From: Candidatus Sphingobacterium stercoripullorum
GTDB taxonomy: Bacteria > Bacteroidota > Bacteroidia > Sphingobacteriales > Sphingobacteriaceae
Assembly: GCA_019114715.1 (NCBI GenBank)
Contig: DXEZ01000120.1
Coordinates: forward strand, 1 to 17,113
DNA: 17,113 nucleotides
Direction: 5' to 3'
Every line of letters begins with the position of its first letter. The first letter of the stretch is position 1. Below are positions 6,660-14,900 of this stretch, in pieces. The notes under the pieces were generated by a model that did not search any database, was not told where the DNA came from, and worked only from the letters and a program-made list of their open reading frames with translations. Made by a program: the position numbers and the translations under genes.

Positions 6660-7102
6660 AGTTTTTTTCCTTCCTTGGAATCAGCCTTCGTAATGAGTTT
6701 GTTTACAAAATAGAGGTCACTTTTCGCCCAGCTCAGTGATTTTAATTCCTCAAGTTTTAACCATTTTACTTCTTGATGTTCAATGCACCGCGGTATTCCA
6801 TTAGTTATCCTACAAAAATAACCGTGCAAATGTAGTGGGTAAACGGGATCTAAACTTTCCGCACTTCCCCAGTACTCTATGATTTCGATACCAACCCCTA
6901 ACTCTTCTTTAATTTCTCGAATGACGCATTCTTCTAGTGTTTCATGAGCTTCTAGCCTTCCCCCTGGAAACTCCCACTTTAAAGGGTATTTCATGTTAGA
7001 GGAACGCTGCGCCACAAGGTACTTATCTTGTTTTTTGATAATAGCACAGGTGGCCACCTGCTGATATTCTGATAAATGTTCTTGCTGATTAGGGTTTTTC
7101 AT
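6656..7102 (-). CDS. NUDIX hydrolase, MutT-like
   Basis: The 148-residue cytoplasmic enzyme should hydrolyse nucleoside diphosphate-X compounds, most likely oxidised or noncanonical (d)NTPs. The Nudix box is complete, from Gly48 through the core REIKEELGV, fitting G-x5-E-x7-REUxEExGU; the Glu residues of REIKEE bind Mg2+. The preceding KWEFPGG and the later HQEVKWLKLEEL are typical of MutT/NudG-type sanitising enzymes. The start at 7102 lies 14 nt inside the end of the upstream ABC exporter gene, so the two are probably translationally coupled. The frame is also open further upstream to 7192 but those residues overlap the ABC gene and do not belong to the fold. Substrate (8-oxo-dGTP, CTP derivatives or others) cannot be fixed. 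Confidence 0.88.
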   Translation of the reverse strand: MKNPNQQEHLSEYQQVATCAIIKKQDKYLVAQRSSNMKYPLKWEFPGGRLEAHETLEECVIREIKEELGVGIEIIEYWGSAESLDPVYPLHLHGYFCRITNGIPRCIEHQEVKWLKLEELKSLSWAKSDLYFVNKLITKADSKEGKKL

Positions 7103-8888
7103 GAGCAAATCTAATCTCTCCTGACTGCACCATCCACAGCTGGTGGTAAAGGCCTTTTTTAGTGAACAATATATCGTGAGTCCCTTCCTCAATTACGCGA
7201 CCATTTTCCATGACTAAGATTTTATCAGCATGCCTGATGGTAGATAGCCTGTGGGCTATGATAATGGTCGTTCTATTGATAGCTATCTTATAGAGTGAAC
7301 GCTGTATTGCAGCTTCTGTTTCATTATCTACCGCTGAGGTTGCCTCATCGAGAATAAGTATGGGGGGATTTTTTAAAATGGCCCTTGCTAAGGCAATTCG
7401 CTGACGCTGTCCTCCTGATAATTTCTGACCACGTTCTCCAACGAGGGTGTCATAGCCTTCTGGTAGGCTCATAATAAATTCATGCGCTTCTGCTAACTTG
7501 GATGCATCTAAGATCTGCTGCTTGGTTGCATTAAAAGTACCGTATGAAATGTTTTCTAAAACGGTCCCATGGAATAAAAATATGTCCTGACTTACCAGTC
7601 CTGTTGCATGCACTAAATCCTCATTTTTATAGTCACGAAGATCCCTGCCATCCAATAGAATTTCACCTCCAGTTACATCGTAAAGCCTCAAAAGTAGCTT
7701 GATTAAACTACTTTTTCCTGCCCCTGTGGGTCCAACGATGCCCACTGTTTCGCCTGGTTTGATGGTTAAGTTCAGGTTTTTAAGAACAGGATCTCCGGTT
7801 CTATATTTAAAGTTGACATTTTGGAATTCATATCCCCCTTTAACGGTGTTTTTATTCAATGGTTGAGTCCCCTCGGTAAGAATTTCTTTGGTCTTCAACA
7901 AACCCATGACACGTCTGGTACTGGCCATTGCTCTTTGGTACAGGTCGAAAGTCTCGCCCAACCTTGTCAAAGGCCATAAAAGACGCTGGGTGACAAAAAT
8001 AAGAACACTGTACATACCAACTGCCATCTCTCCGTTAAGAGTTTTAAAACCAGCGAATATTAAAATTCCTATAAAGCCTGTTAGAATGAGCATTCTAATC
8101 AAAGGAACAAATGCTGCGCTTAGCCGAATGACGCTTTGATTGGCCTTCTTATAGTTTTCGGATAGACCCGATATTCTGTTGTATTCATAAACTTCCGTAC
8201 CAAAGCTTTTTATGGTCGCCATACCGCCTAAATTATTCACCAGCTGCGAGCTCGTAGCGCCGGCCTGCTCTCTAACTTTGGTATACCTAGGTGCTAGTTT
8301 CTTTTGGAACCAAACCGATCCCCATATAATAAACGGCATGGGTGCGATAGCCAACCAGCCAATTTCCGGTGCAGAAAACATAAATATGGAGCCTATTACG
8401 ATTACGGTTACAAATACTTGTATAATATCATTTGCTCCGTGGTCTAAGAATCTCTCAAGTTGATTGATATCGTCATTTAAAATTGATATTAAATCACCCG
8501 AGGATTTATCTTCAAAGTAGGCCATCTCCTGTTTCTGGAGGTTATTATAAGCATCTTTCCTTAAGCTGTTTTGTACAAACTGTGCTAAATCTCTCCAATA
8601 TACTTCAAATAAATATTGAAATAAAGACTCCATGACCCATACAATCACGGTTATACCTGCCAAGTATATTAACTGATCGCTTGGGTCTTTTATTCCAAAA
8701 CCAGCAATTAAACTTTCCTCACCTTTAACCACTACATCGACTGCAGCACCAATCAAAATAGGAGGTGCCAAATCAAAGAGTTTATTCAGGACTGAAAAAA
8801 GGGTAGCTAATTTCACTTTAACGTGAAAAGGGCTCATATATTGAAAGAGCTGCCTTAATGGACTGTCTGTATTTTTATTATTTCGCAT
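7089..8888 (-). CDS. ABC exporter half-transporter (MsbA/multidrug type)
   Basis: The 599-residue protein joins an N-terminal type I exporter membrane domain (about residues 20-320, six predicted helices) to an ATPase domain (about 350-590). ATPase motifs are complete: Walker A GPTGAGKS (386-393), Q-loop in VSQDIF, signature LSGGQ (490-494), Walker B LILDE (511-515) followed by the D-loop SAVD, and switch His546 in IIAHRLS. It should work as a homodimer exporting lipids, drugs or other hydrophobic substrates; the substrate is not readable from sequence. Length is normal for the family. It starts 208 nt from the divergent Rpn gene and overlaps the downstream NUDIX gene by 14 nt. No clear promoter consensus stands out upstream. 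Confidence 0.92.
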   Translation of the reverse strand: MRNNKNTDSPLRQLFQYMSPFHVKVKLATLFSVLNKLFDLAPPILIGAAVDVVVKGEESLIAGFGIKDPSDQLIYLAGITVIVWVMESLFQYLFEVYWRDLAQFVQNSLRKDAYNNLQKQEMAYFEDKSSGDLISILNDDINQLERFLDHGANDIIQVFVTVIVIGSIFMFSAPEIGWLAIAPMPFIIWGSVWFQKKLAPRYTKVREQAGATSSQLVNNLGGMATIKSFGTEVYEYNRISGLSENYKKANQSVIRLSAAFVPLIRMLILTGFIGILIFAGFKTLNGEMAVGMYSVLIFVTQRLLWPLTRLGETFDLYQRAMASTRRVMGLLKTKEILTEGTQPLNKNTVKGGYEFQNVNFKYRTGDPVLKNLNLTIKPGETVGIVGPTGAGKSSLIKLLLRLYDVTGGEILLDGRDLRDYKNEDLVHATGLVSQDIFLFHGTVLENISYGTFNATKQQILDASKLAEAHEFIMSLPEGYDTLVGERGQKLSGGQRQRIALARAILKNPPILILDEATSAVDNETEAAIQRSLYKIAINRTTIIIAHRLSTIRHADKILVMENGRVIEEGTHDILFTKKGLYHQLWMVQSGEIRFAHEKP

Positions 8889-9022
8889 AAGGGATTATCT
8901 ATATCTCAAATCGCTCGCAATTTACCTTGAAATGTCCTAAAAAGGAAATTACTGCCTATCCAATTGTAGTTATGATGAAGGGATTATCATTGGAGTTGTT
9001 GATAGGGCGAAATAATGTAGGT

Positions 9023-9058
9023 AGTGTTCCAGATTATCGGGAGATAATACCGGACACT
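9023..9058. repeat. Imperfect dyad upstream of the Rpn gene
   Basis: Outer arms AGTGTTCC (9023-9030) and GGACACT (9052-9058) pair with one bulge. Inner arms ATTATC (9033-9038) and GATAAT (9043-9048) form a 6-bp stem with a GGGA loop. It lies 39 nt before the Rpn start and could be an operator, or part of an RNA hairpin if transcription starts further upstream. Confidence 0.35.
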
Positions 9059-9084
9059 TGATTACAAGGCAAGGCATTTTTTCG

Positions 9085-9092
9085 TAACTTTG
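9085..9092 (+). promoter_or_regulatory. Consensus -7 element abutting the Rpn start codon
   Basis: TAACTTTG fits TAnnTTTG exactly, but it ends only 4 nt before the ATG at 9097. Transcription from it would begin at or just after the start codon, giving a leaderless or truncated message. A TTG at 9058-9060 is rather far for the -33 box. It may be fortuitous. Confidence 0.3.
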
Positions 9093-9096
9093 CTTT

Positions 9097-10050
9097 ATGA
9101 CCAATAATAATAGATTGAGACTGCCAAAGCAGAATGATGAATTGCTGAAAGGTGCATTCGAAGAGAATTTCTCCGATTTTCTACGCTTCCTCTACCCGAA
9201 CGCTGAGGACCTATTTGACCTGTCCAAAAACATCGAATTCATGGACAAGGAACTATTTGCGATAGTACCCGACAGGGAACGCAAGAAAGGTAAGCGCATA
9301 GCTGATCTTTTAGCAAAGGTCTTTTTGAAAGATGGTTCGGAAAAATGGATTTTGATACATACTGAAATCGAGGGAGGTAATCAAGAGGATTTTGCTTTTA
9401 GATTATTCCAATATTGGTATCGCCTGCTTGACCGTTATGGCGTCCCCGTGGAGACTGTTGTTGTGTTTACAGGGGATAAGAGTCAACGCCGGCCTTCAGA
9501 ATACCGCCATAAGACGATCGATACAAATATTTTATTTCAATACAGAGCATATCACGTGTTTGATAATACGGAATCTGAATTATTAGCGATGGACAATGCC
9601 TTCGCATTGATAGTTTTAGCTTGCCAAAAAGCGCTGTTGGAAGGCAAGATTCCAGAAGAGGAATTGGGCATTGATAGGCTTACGATAGCTAGAACCTTGA
9701 TCCACCATTATCTCGATAAAGACCGTATTACGAATTTTCTTATTTTCCTCAAAAATTTTTTGTATATTAATGATGAAGAAATAAACCGTATATTTGATGA
9801 AGAGATTATACAATTGACAGGAGGTACAATCGATATGAGTGTTCTAGAAATAGTAAAAAAACAGGAAAGACAACAGGGTATACAACAGGGTATACAACAG
9901 GGCATACAAAAAGGACGTTTGGAGGAACGTGCTAAAGCTGTAGCCGAAAAAAAGGAATTTGCGATCAAGATGTTGCAGAGCGGGTTAGATGCGGAACAAA
10001 TTTCTGGTATTTTAGGTTTGCCAACCAAGGAAATTGAAAAGCTGAAATAG
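9097..10050 (+). CDS. Rpn-family recombination-promoting nuclease/PD-(D/E)XK putative transposase
   Basis: The 317-residue protein belongs to the Rpn (YhgA-like) family of PD-(D/E)XK nucleases, annotated as putative transposases and reported in E. coli as DNA endonucleases with anti-phage toxicity. The catalytic core covers about residues 10-150, with candidate metal ligands Asp70 (RIADLLAKV) and Glu90/Glu92 (LIHTEIEG). The C-terminal part has a Gln-Gly repeat (QQGIQQGIQQGIQKG, 259-273) leading into a charged helix and a small helix-turn-helix-like end (SGILGLPTKEIEKL). Length and start agree with intact family members. An in-frame internal ATG (Met247) follows a perfect AGGAGG and may give a second, 71-residue product. 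No transposon ends are seen around it. It sits alone in a gene-poor stretch with decayed neighbours, which suggests horizontally acquired DNA. Confidence 0.85.
   Translation: MTNNNRLRLPKQNDELLKGAFEENFSDFLRFLYPNAEDLFDLSKNIEFMDKELFAIVPDRERKKGKRIADLLAKVFLKDGSEKWILIHTEIEGGNQEDFAFRLFQYWYRLLDRYGVPVETVVVFTGDKSQRRPSEYRHKTIDTNILFQYRAYHVFDNTESELLAMDNAFALIVLACQKALLEGKIPEEELGIDRLTIARTLIHHYLDKDRITNFLIFLKNFLYINDEEINRIFDEEIIQLTGGTIDMSVLEIVKKQERQQGIQQGIQQGIQKGRLEERAKAVAEKKEFAIKMLQSGLDAEQISGILGLPTKEIEKLK
9819..9824 (+). promoter_or_regulatory. Internal Shine-Dalgarno sequence within the Rpn gene
   Basis: AGGAGG is followed after 10 nt by an in-frame ATG at 9835. The SD is as strong as possible in a genome where other starts in this window show little or none, so it decides a candidate internal start. 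Confidence 0.55.
9835..10050 (+). CDS. Possible internally initiated C-terminal Rpn product (RpnS-like)
   Basis: Starting at Met247 of the Rpn gene, this in-frame product of 71 residues would contain the Gln-Gly repeat, a charged helix and the C-terminal helix-turn-helix-like end, without the nuclease domain. For E. coli Rpn genes an intragenic small protein made from an internal start has been reported to neutralise the full-length toxic protein. The perfect SD before this ATG and its exact preservation in a second genomic copy (11175-11193) support the same design here. Expression is not shown by sequence alone, and SD use is generally weak in Bacteroidota. Confidence 0.45.
   Translation: MSVLEIVKKQERQQGIQQGIQQGIQKGRLEERAKAVAEKKEFAIKMLQSGLDAEQISGILGLPTKEIEKLK
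9871..9906 (+). repeat. 12-bp in-frame tandem repeat in Rpn (CAACAGGGTATA x3)
   Basis: Three 12-bp units, the third with one change (GGC for GGT), encode the Gln-Gly-Ile-Gln repeat. A fourth, degraded unit follows. The unit length is a multiple of three, so gain or loss of copies would keep the frame. Confidence 0.8.
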
Positions 10051-10286
10051 TTTTGTCGATATGGAAATCAATAGCTTACTTTGTATAACTTTGAGTTTTA
10101 AGTAATCAATATTAGGCAAAGTTTGTATAATATTGGCAGGTAAAACTATTTGAGCATCAAGACAGCCTGATTGATGCTTTTGGCTGTGTGTTTTCAGAAG
10201 CACTAGATGAAGATTACGAAGAGCTGGATTTTGCTAATCGTATGAAAAAGAGATGTCAAGATAGTAAGAAAAGATTGGTATAATAG
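10051..10286. other. Intergenic stretch after Rpn, no supported gene
   Basis: The first roughly 100 nt align loosely with the sequence after the second Rpn C-terminal copy (11407 onward). From 10131 to 10283 one plus-strand frame is open (50 codons, containing DSLIDAFGCVFSEALDEDY) but has no usable start near its beginning. It looks like a coding remnant of unknown origin. Confidence 0.4.
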
Positions 10287-10812
10287 CTATTGTAAGTGGC
10301 TCGTAATAAACTCGCATCGCAGTTCTGTACTGTTTTTTGGAACTTCAACAAGTTAATAACCATATTCCAAATAGGTTTTCTTCATTTCTTCAAAGGAGAA
10401 AATAGCTTTTTTCCAAGTCTGCTTTTTTTCGTTATCTGTGGAGGATATCTTTTGCCAACGTGGCAGGATAAGCACTTTTTGATTATCCGGATGCCTCGTT
10501 ACCAGATTATTGACTTATTCTGAGATGGGAATGTTTTTTTGTTTTCATATAACAGATAGCGTCTAGAGCCCCTCTATTGAAAAAACAAATTGGAGTTGGG
10601 TTCAGCGGCTATAAGTCGGTAGATTTCTAAAGACGCATCTAATAGCAATAAATTTTATTCTTCCATGGCAAGCCTTCTCCATCAGTTTGCATCTGTTCTT
10701 GTATAATTCTTCCAGTCTCTTCCATGAGCACAAAATAACCTTGCTTTTCTAAAACATTGATTAACGTGGATTTTCCTACCCCTGGACCACCTGTAATAAC
10801 CATTAGTTTCAT
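10287..10812 (-). pseudogene. Decayed AAA-family ATPase (AAA_28/NadR-kinase-like), frameshifted
   Basis: Read leftward from an ATG at 10812, the first 57 codons give an intact N-terminus: MKLMVITGGPGVGKS with a Walker A loop (residues 8-15), then ETGRIIQEQ and GLPWKNK, typical of small AAA_28 ATPases, ending at a stop at 10639. Shifting frames recovers SLEIYRLIAAEPNSNLFF, then FFNRGALDAICYM (the usual FFDRG-x-x-D motif; the shift lies in a T-tract), and then KVLILPRWQKISSTDNEKK with TYLEYGY, a nonsense TAA (10353-10355), and LVEVPKNSTELR up to a stop at 10287. The total of 526 nt equals the family's usual length of about 175 residues. At least two frameshifts and one nonsense change show that it is dead unless sequencing errors are involved. 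Only the N-terminal 57-codon ORF could still be translated. Confidence 0.8.
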
Positions 10813-11079
10813 TTTTTCTATATTTATTTATTGGTACAAAATTATTCAATAATAAAATGTCAAACATTGGAGTCTGGATGTTGTTATAGGACAAGATGGA
10901 TTCAGAAAATGTATCGATAATATTATAATAAATTTTTCCATCCTGTTAAAATTCATCTTAAAGTTGCAGTTTGAAAAGTAAATAAGAACTAAGTGCATCA
11001 ACATAAATCGAATGTAGAAAATGGCGGCTTATGACTAGAGTTCCTCCAAGAATTATTAGAGTTTTAATGCGTATAGGCT
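10813..11079. other. AT-rich intergenic stretch, nothing recognised
   Basis: The stretch contains the upstream region of the dead AAA ATPase gene and frequent stops in every frame. A short piece near 11070-11085 (TATAGGCTTCCGTA) resembles the Rpn gene around 9672-9686. This suggests that the second Rpn copy was once longer and lost an internal segment. Confidence 0.4.
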
Positions 11080-11190
11080 TCCGTAACACGGATTTTCTTA
11101 TTGTTCTCAAAAGTTTTTTATATTAAAGATGAAGAAATAAACCGTATATTTGATGAAGAGATTATACAATTGACAGGAGGTACAATCGAT

Positions 11191-11406
11191 ATGAGTGTTC
11201 TAGAAATAGTAAAAAAACAGGAAAGGCAACAGGGTATACAACAGGGTATACAACAGGGTATACAACAGGGACGTTTGGAGGAACGTGCCAAAGCTGTAGC
11301 CGAAAAAAAGAAATTTGCGATTAAGATGTTGCAGAGCGGGTTTGATGTGGAGCAAATTTCCGATATATTAGGTTTGCCTACCAAGGAAATCGAAAAACTG
11401 AGATAG
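11191..11406 (+). CDS. Free-standing 71-residue Rpn C-terminal protein (candidate RpnS-like antitoxin)
   Basis: This ORF corresponds codon for codon to residues 247-317 of the intact Rpn protein. It has the same perfect AGGAGG (11175-11180) and the same 10-nt spacing to the ATG. It contains the Gln-Gly repeat, here with Gln where the other copy has Lys, the charged helix, and the end LGLPTKEIEKLR. Six substitutions separate the two proteins in this span, with no stop or shift. The frame is open upstream to 11101 but with no SD at that ATG. If Rpn proteins dimerise or are neutralised through the C-terminal part, this product could bind the intact nuclease. It may equally be a passive remnant; intactness and SD conservation argue for function. 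Confidence 0.5.
   Translation: MSVLEIVKKQERQQGIQQGIQQGIQQGRLEERAKAVAEKKKFAIKMLQSGFDVEQISDILGLPTKEIEKLR
11227..11270 (+). repeat. 12-bp tandem repeat in the second Rpn copy (3 full units plus 8 nt)
   Basis: Three identical CAACAGGGTATA units (11227-11262) are followed by CAACAGGG. They are more uniform than the array in the intact gene, where the third unit has one change and the fourth has drifted. Confidence 0.8.
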
Positions 11407-11922
11407 TTTTTATAGCGATGCAGATCAATAGCTTGATTTACATAATCTAGAGCTTTAAAAAAGCAACATTATCCAATATTTTGCATAATGTTGATAGACA
11501 AAACTTCCTATTTGCTGGAAGCCATGACGTAAAACAGGGTGCCGCCATGATTTATTTGTTTTTTGGTGTCTGCAAGAAGCATGAGGTACCCCATTTCAGT
11601 GACTAAAATATACTTTAGAAAACAACGCCTCTATATACCATTAAAAATAGAGAGACCTATACCCACAGAACTATAAGAAATAATAGAGAAATCAAACATC
11701 TAGTTGGAAGAGCGCACACCGTATGACATCTTTTTTTGATTTTTTTCGTTGAGTATTGTACTAGACACTGTGTCTTGACTAGGGGATTTTAGATTTCAAA
11801 TTGTAAACAAACTATGGAATATTAACAGGGATTTCTCATTTAAAAGAGTGCAAATTAACCCCTTACAATAGAGTAGAGTTTTACGTAATAAATTCATTAG
11901 ATTTGTAAGAAAACGAGAACGC
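11407..11922. other. 516-nt intergenic stretch before dnaE
   Basis: No gene is supported. The first 100 nt align loosely with sequence after the intact Rpn gene. A 13-bp palindrome AGACACTGTGTCT lies at 11763-11775. Short open frames, such as a 28-codon minus-strand one at 11508-11594, have no recognisable content. The dnaE promoter occupies the right end. Confidence 0.5.
11898..11905 (+). promoter_or_regulatory. Candidate -7 element of dnaE
   Basis: TAGATTTG matches TAnnTTTG, 17 nt before the ATG at 11923. Transcription would start near 11911, leaving a leader of about 12 nt. A T-rich stretch at 11878-11881 is a weak -33 candidate. Confidence 0.45.
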
Positions 11923-14900
11923 ATGTACATTATATTTGATACCGAAACTACTGGGCTTCCTAAACGTTGGGGTGCCCCTGTAACTGATTTGGATAACTGG
12001 CCAAGGTGTGTCCAAATCGCTTGGCAGATTCACGATGATTTAGGGAGGGTAATAGAGCATAAAGACTTTATAATTAAACCTGACGGCTTTAATATACCTT
12101 ATGAAGCGGAAAGTATACACGGTATTTCTACAGCACTTGCAAATAAGCAGGGAGTTGATATCTTGTATATGCTGGAAGAATTTAAGGAGGCATTAAGCAA
12201 AGCTAAATTTGTTGTTGGTCAAAACGTACAGTTTGACTTAAATGTAATGGGGGCAGAGTTCTTGCGCTACGGTATGGATAATATCTTAGAAGATAAACCT
12301 AAGTTAGATACCTGTACTGAGGTTACTGCTGAATTGGTAAAGCTTCCCGGTGGTAGAGGGGGGCGGTATAAGCTGCCCACACTAACTGAGCTGCACGAGT
12401 ATTTGTTTGGAGTCGCCTTTAGCGAGGCTCATAACGCTACTGCTGATGTTGAAGCTACAACCAGATGTTTTTTAGAGCTTATTCGACGAGAGGTGTTTAC
12501 TGCAGAAGAGCTGCAAGTGGATACGGGATACTTTGTTGAGTTTAAAGAGCATAACCCAAATCCGATTGAGGTTATTGGCTTAAAGCACATTAATTTAAAG
12601 CTAGCATCTGATAAAGTTGCTGGAGAGGTTGATAGCAACAAAAGAGCGATTGATAAAGATCCGGAGGTACAAGAAAAACTCAAGGAAGCGACCTTTGTTC
12701 ACCTGCATAACCATTCTCAGTTCTCGGTTTTACAATCTACAATTAGCATCAATAATCTGGTCGATGCAGCTGTAAAAAATAAAATGCCTGCCGTGGCTTT
12801 AACAGACCACGGGAATATGATGGGAGCGTTTTCTTTTGTAAGTCGAATAGAATCGCACAATAAATCATTGCAATCGCAGCTAGAAGCTGAAAACGTACCC
12901 CCGGAGGAGATTGAAAAGGCATTGTTAAAGCCTATTGTGGGCTGTGAATTATTTGTTTGTGAGAATCACTTAGATAAGACGCAAAAAGATAATGGATACC
13001 AAATCGTGTTTTTAGCGAAAAACAAAAGAGGCTACCATAATCTAGCTAAAATGTCGTCGATCGCTTATACCGAAGGGTTTTACTACGTTCCTAGAATTGA
13101 TAAAGCAATTGTAGAGCAGTATAAAGAAGACTTAATTGTACTTTCTGGAAACCTATCGGGTGAAATTCCTAATAAGCTCTTGAATATGGGCTTTAATCAA
13201 GCAGAGGAGGCCCTTGTTTGGTGGAAGGAGCAATTCGGTGAGGACTTTTATGTGGAAATCATGCGCCACGGTCAAGAGGATGAAGATAGGGCAAATCTAG
13301 AATTGATAAACCTAGCTGACAAACATGGGGTTCAATTAATAGCCACAAATAACACGTATTATATTGCTAAAGAAGATGCGCACGCTCACGATATTTTACT
13401 GTGCGTAAAAGACGGAGAAAAGCTCTCTACACCTAAGGGAAGGGGACGTGGGTTTAGGTTCGGCTTGCCGAATCAAGAATATTTCTTCAAATCGGCACAA
13501 GAAATGAAGGATATTTTTAAGGACATCCCTGATGCCATTATTAATATCCAGGGGCTAATTGATAAGATTGAGCCTTTTACCTTAAGTCGTGGAATTTTAC
13601 TACCTAAGTTTCATATTCCAAAGGAGTTTGAAGATCCTAATGATGATATAAATCAAACTAAAAATGGCGAGAATGCGTATTTAAAGCATTTAACCTATCA
13701 AGGTGCTAAAGCACGCTATGGAGAGGTTACTGAGTCTATTAGTGAGCGATTAGACTTTGAGCTGGATACTATTGAAAAAACGGGCTATCCGGGCTATTTC
13801 TTAATTGTTCAAGACTTAATCGCCGAGGCCCGTAGAATGGGCGTATCGGTAGGGCCGGGAAGGGGATCCGCTGCTGGATCCGCAGTCGCATATTGCCTCG
13901 GGATTACCAACATCGATCCCATTGAATACGATTTGCTATTTGAGCGTTTTCTAAATCCAGACCGGGTATCCATGCCCGATATCGATATTGACTTTGATGA
14001 TGAAGGTAGAGGGAGAGTCATTGATTATGTAATTAATAAATACGGTAGCTCCCAAGTGGCACAAATCATCACTTACGGTACTATGGCCGCTAAGTCATCG
14101 ATTCGAGATACAGCCCGAGTTTTAGACCTACCGCTACAAAATGCCAATGAAATAGCTAAGTTAATTCCTAACATTTCTTTAAAGGCTATTTTCAATAGTG
14201 CTGAAGATGAGCTCAAAAAAAAGCTTAGGAGCGAAGAGTTAGAGGCAGTAACTCAGCTTAAAGCAAAGGCTCATCATAACGGATTAGAATCTGAAACCAT
14301 AAAACAAGCTCAGGTACTGGAGGGTTCTTTACGAAACACAGGGATTCACGCTTGCGGAGTTATCATTACCCCCGATGATATCACCAACTTTGTCCCAGTA
14401 GCTTTGGCCAAGGACTCCGACTTGTACGTTACGCAATTCGATAACTCGGTGGTTGAGAGTGCAGGGCTATTGAAGATGGACTTTTTGGGGCTTAAAACTT
14501 TAACGTTAATAAAAGATACGGTAGAAAACGTTCGTCTCAGACACAATATCGTCCTTAATCCAGATGAGTTTCCGATTGATGATGTGAAAACATACGAACT
14601 GTTCCAAAGGGGTGAGACCATAGGAATATTTCAATATGAGTCTCCTGGAATGCAAAAATATATGAAGGAGCTAAAACCTTCGGTATTTGCAGACTTAATT
14701 GCTATGAACGCATTATACCGTCCAGGTCCGATGGAATATATTCCTTCGTTTATTCGTAGGAAGCACGGGTTAGAACCGATAACTTACGATTTGGATGCCT
14801 GTGAGGAATACTTAAGTGAAACCTATGGAATTACAGTTTACCAAGAGCAGGTGATGCTTTTATCGCAAAAACTGGCCGATTTCTCAAAAGGTGATGCCGA

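Larger units (their letters stand above)
11080..11406 (+). repeat. Second, 5'-truncated copy of the Rpn gene 3' end
   Basis: The sequence aligns with 9725-10050 of the Rpn gene. From the shared Tyr-Ile codons to the stop, by hand count there are about 18 differences in roughly 290 nt and no gaps. A 2-nt loss just before that (in the poly-A/poly-T stretch near 11110-11120) shifts the frame relative to the parent, so the upstream part is not a continuation of the nuclease. The nuclease domain is absent. About half the differences are silent. Confidence 0.85.

Noticed and set aside
7103..7192. Longer NUDIX protein starting at 7192
   Set aside because: The extra 30 residues lie within the ABC exporter gene in another frame and have no Nudix similarity; the ATG at 7102 gives the normal fold.
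9708..10028. Cys/Pro-rich minus-strand frame opposite the Rpn gene (also 11118-11384)
   Set aside because: Antisense reading of the 12-bp repeat produces a CCIPCC pattern; it exists only because of the coding repeat.
9871..11270. Tandem 12-bp units in both Rpn copies as a CRISPR or mobile-element signature
   Set aside because: Units are contiguous, lack spacers, are in frame and code for the Gln-Gly repeat common in Rpn proteins.
11508..11594. 28-codon minus-strand ORF
   Set aside because: Too short, no homology recognised, no promoter or SD.
9000..11900. Insertion sequence carrying the Rpn gene
   Set aside because: No terminal inverted repeats or target duplications were found around the gene; the family name putative transposase does not by itself show transposition.
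11923..12500. Exonuclease-polymerase fusion as a novelty
   Set aside because: An N-terminal proofreading domain on DnaE is a known arrangement in Bacteroidota.
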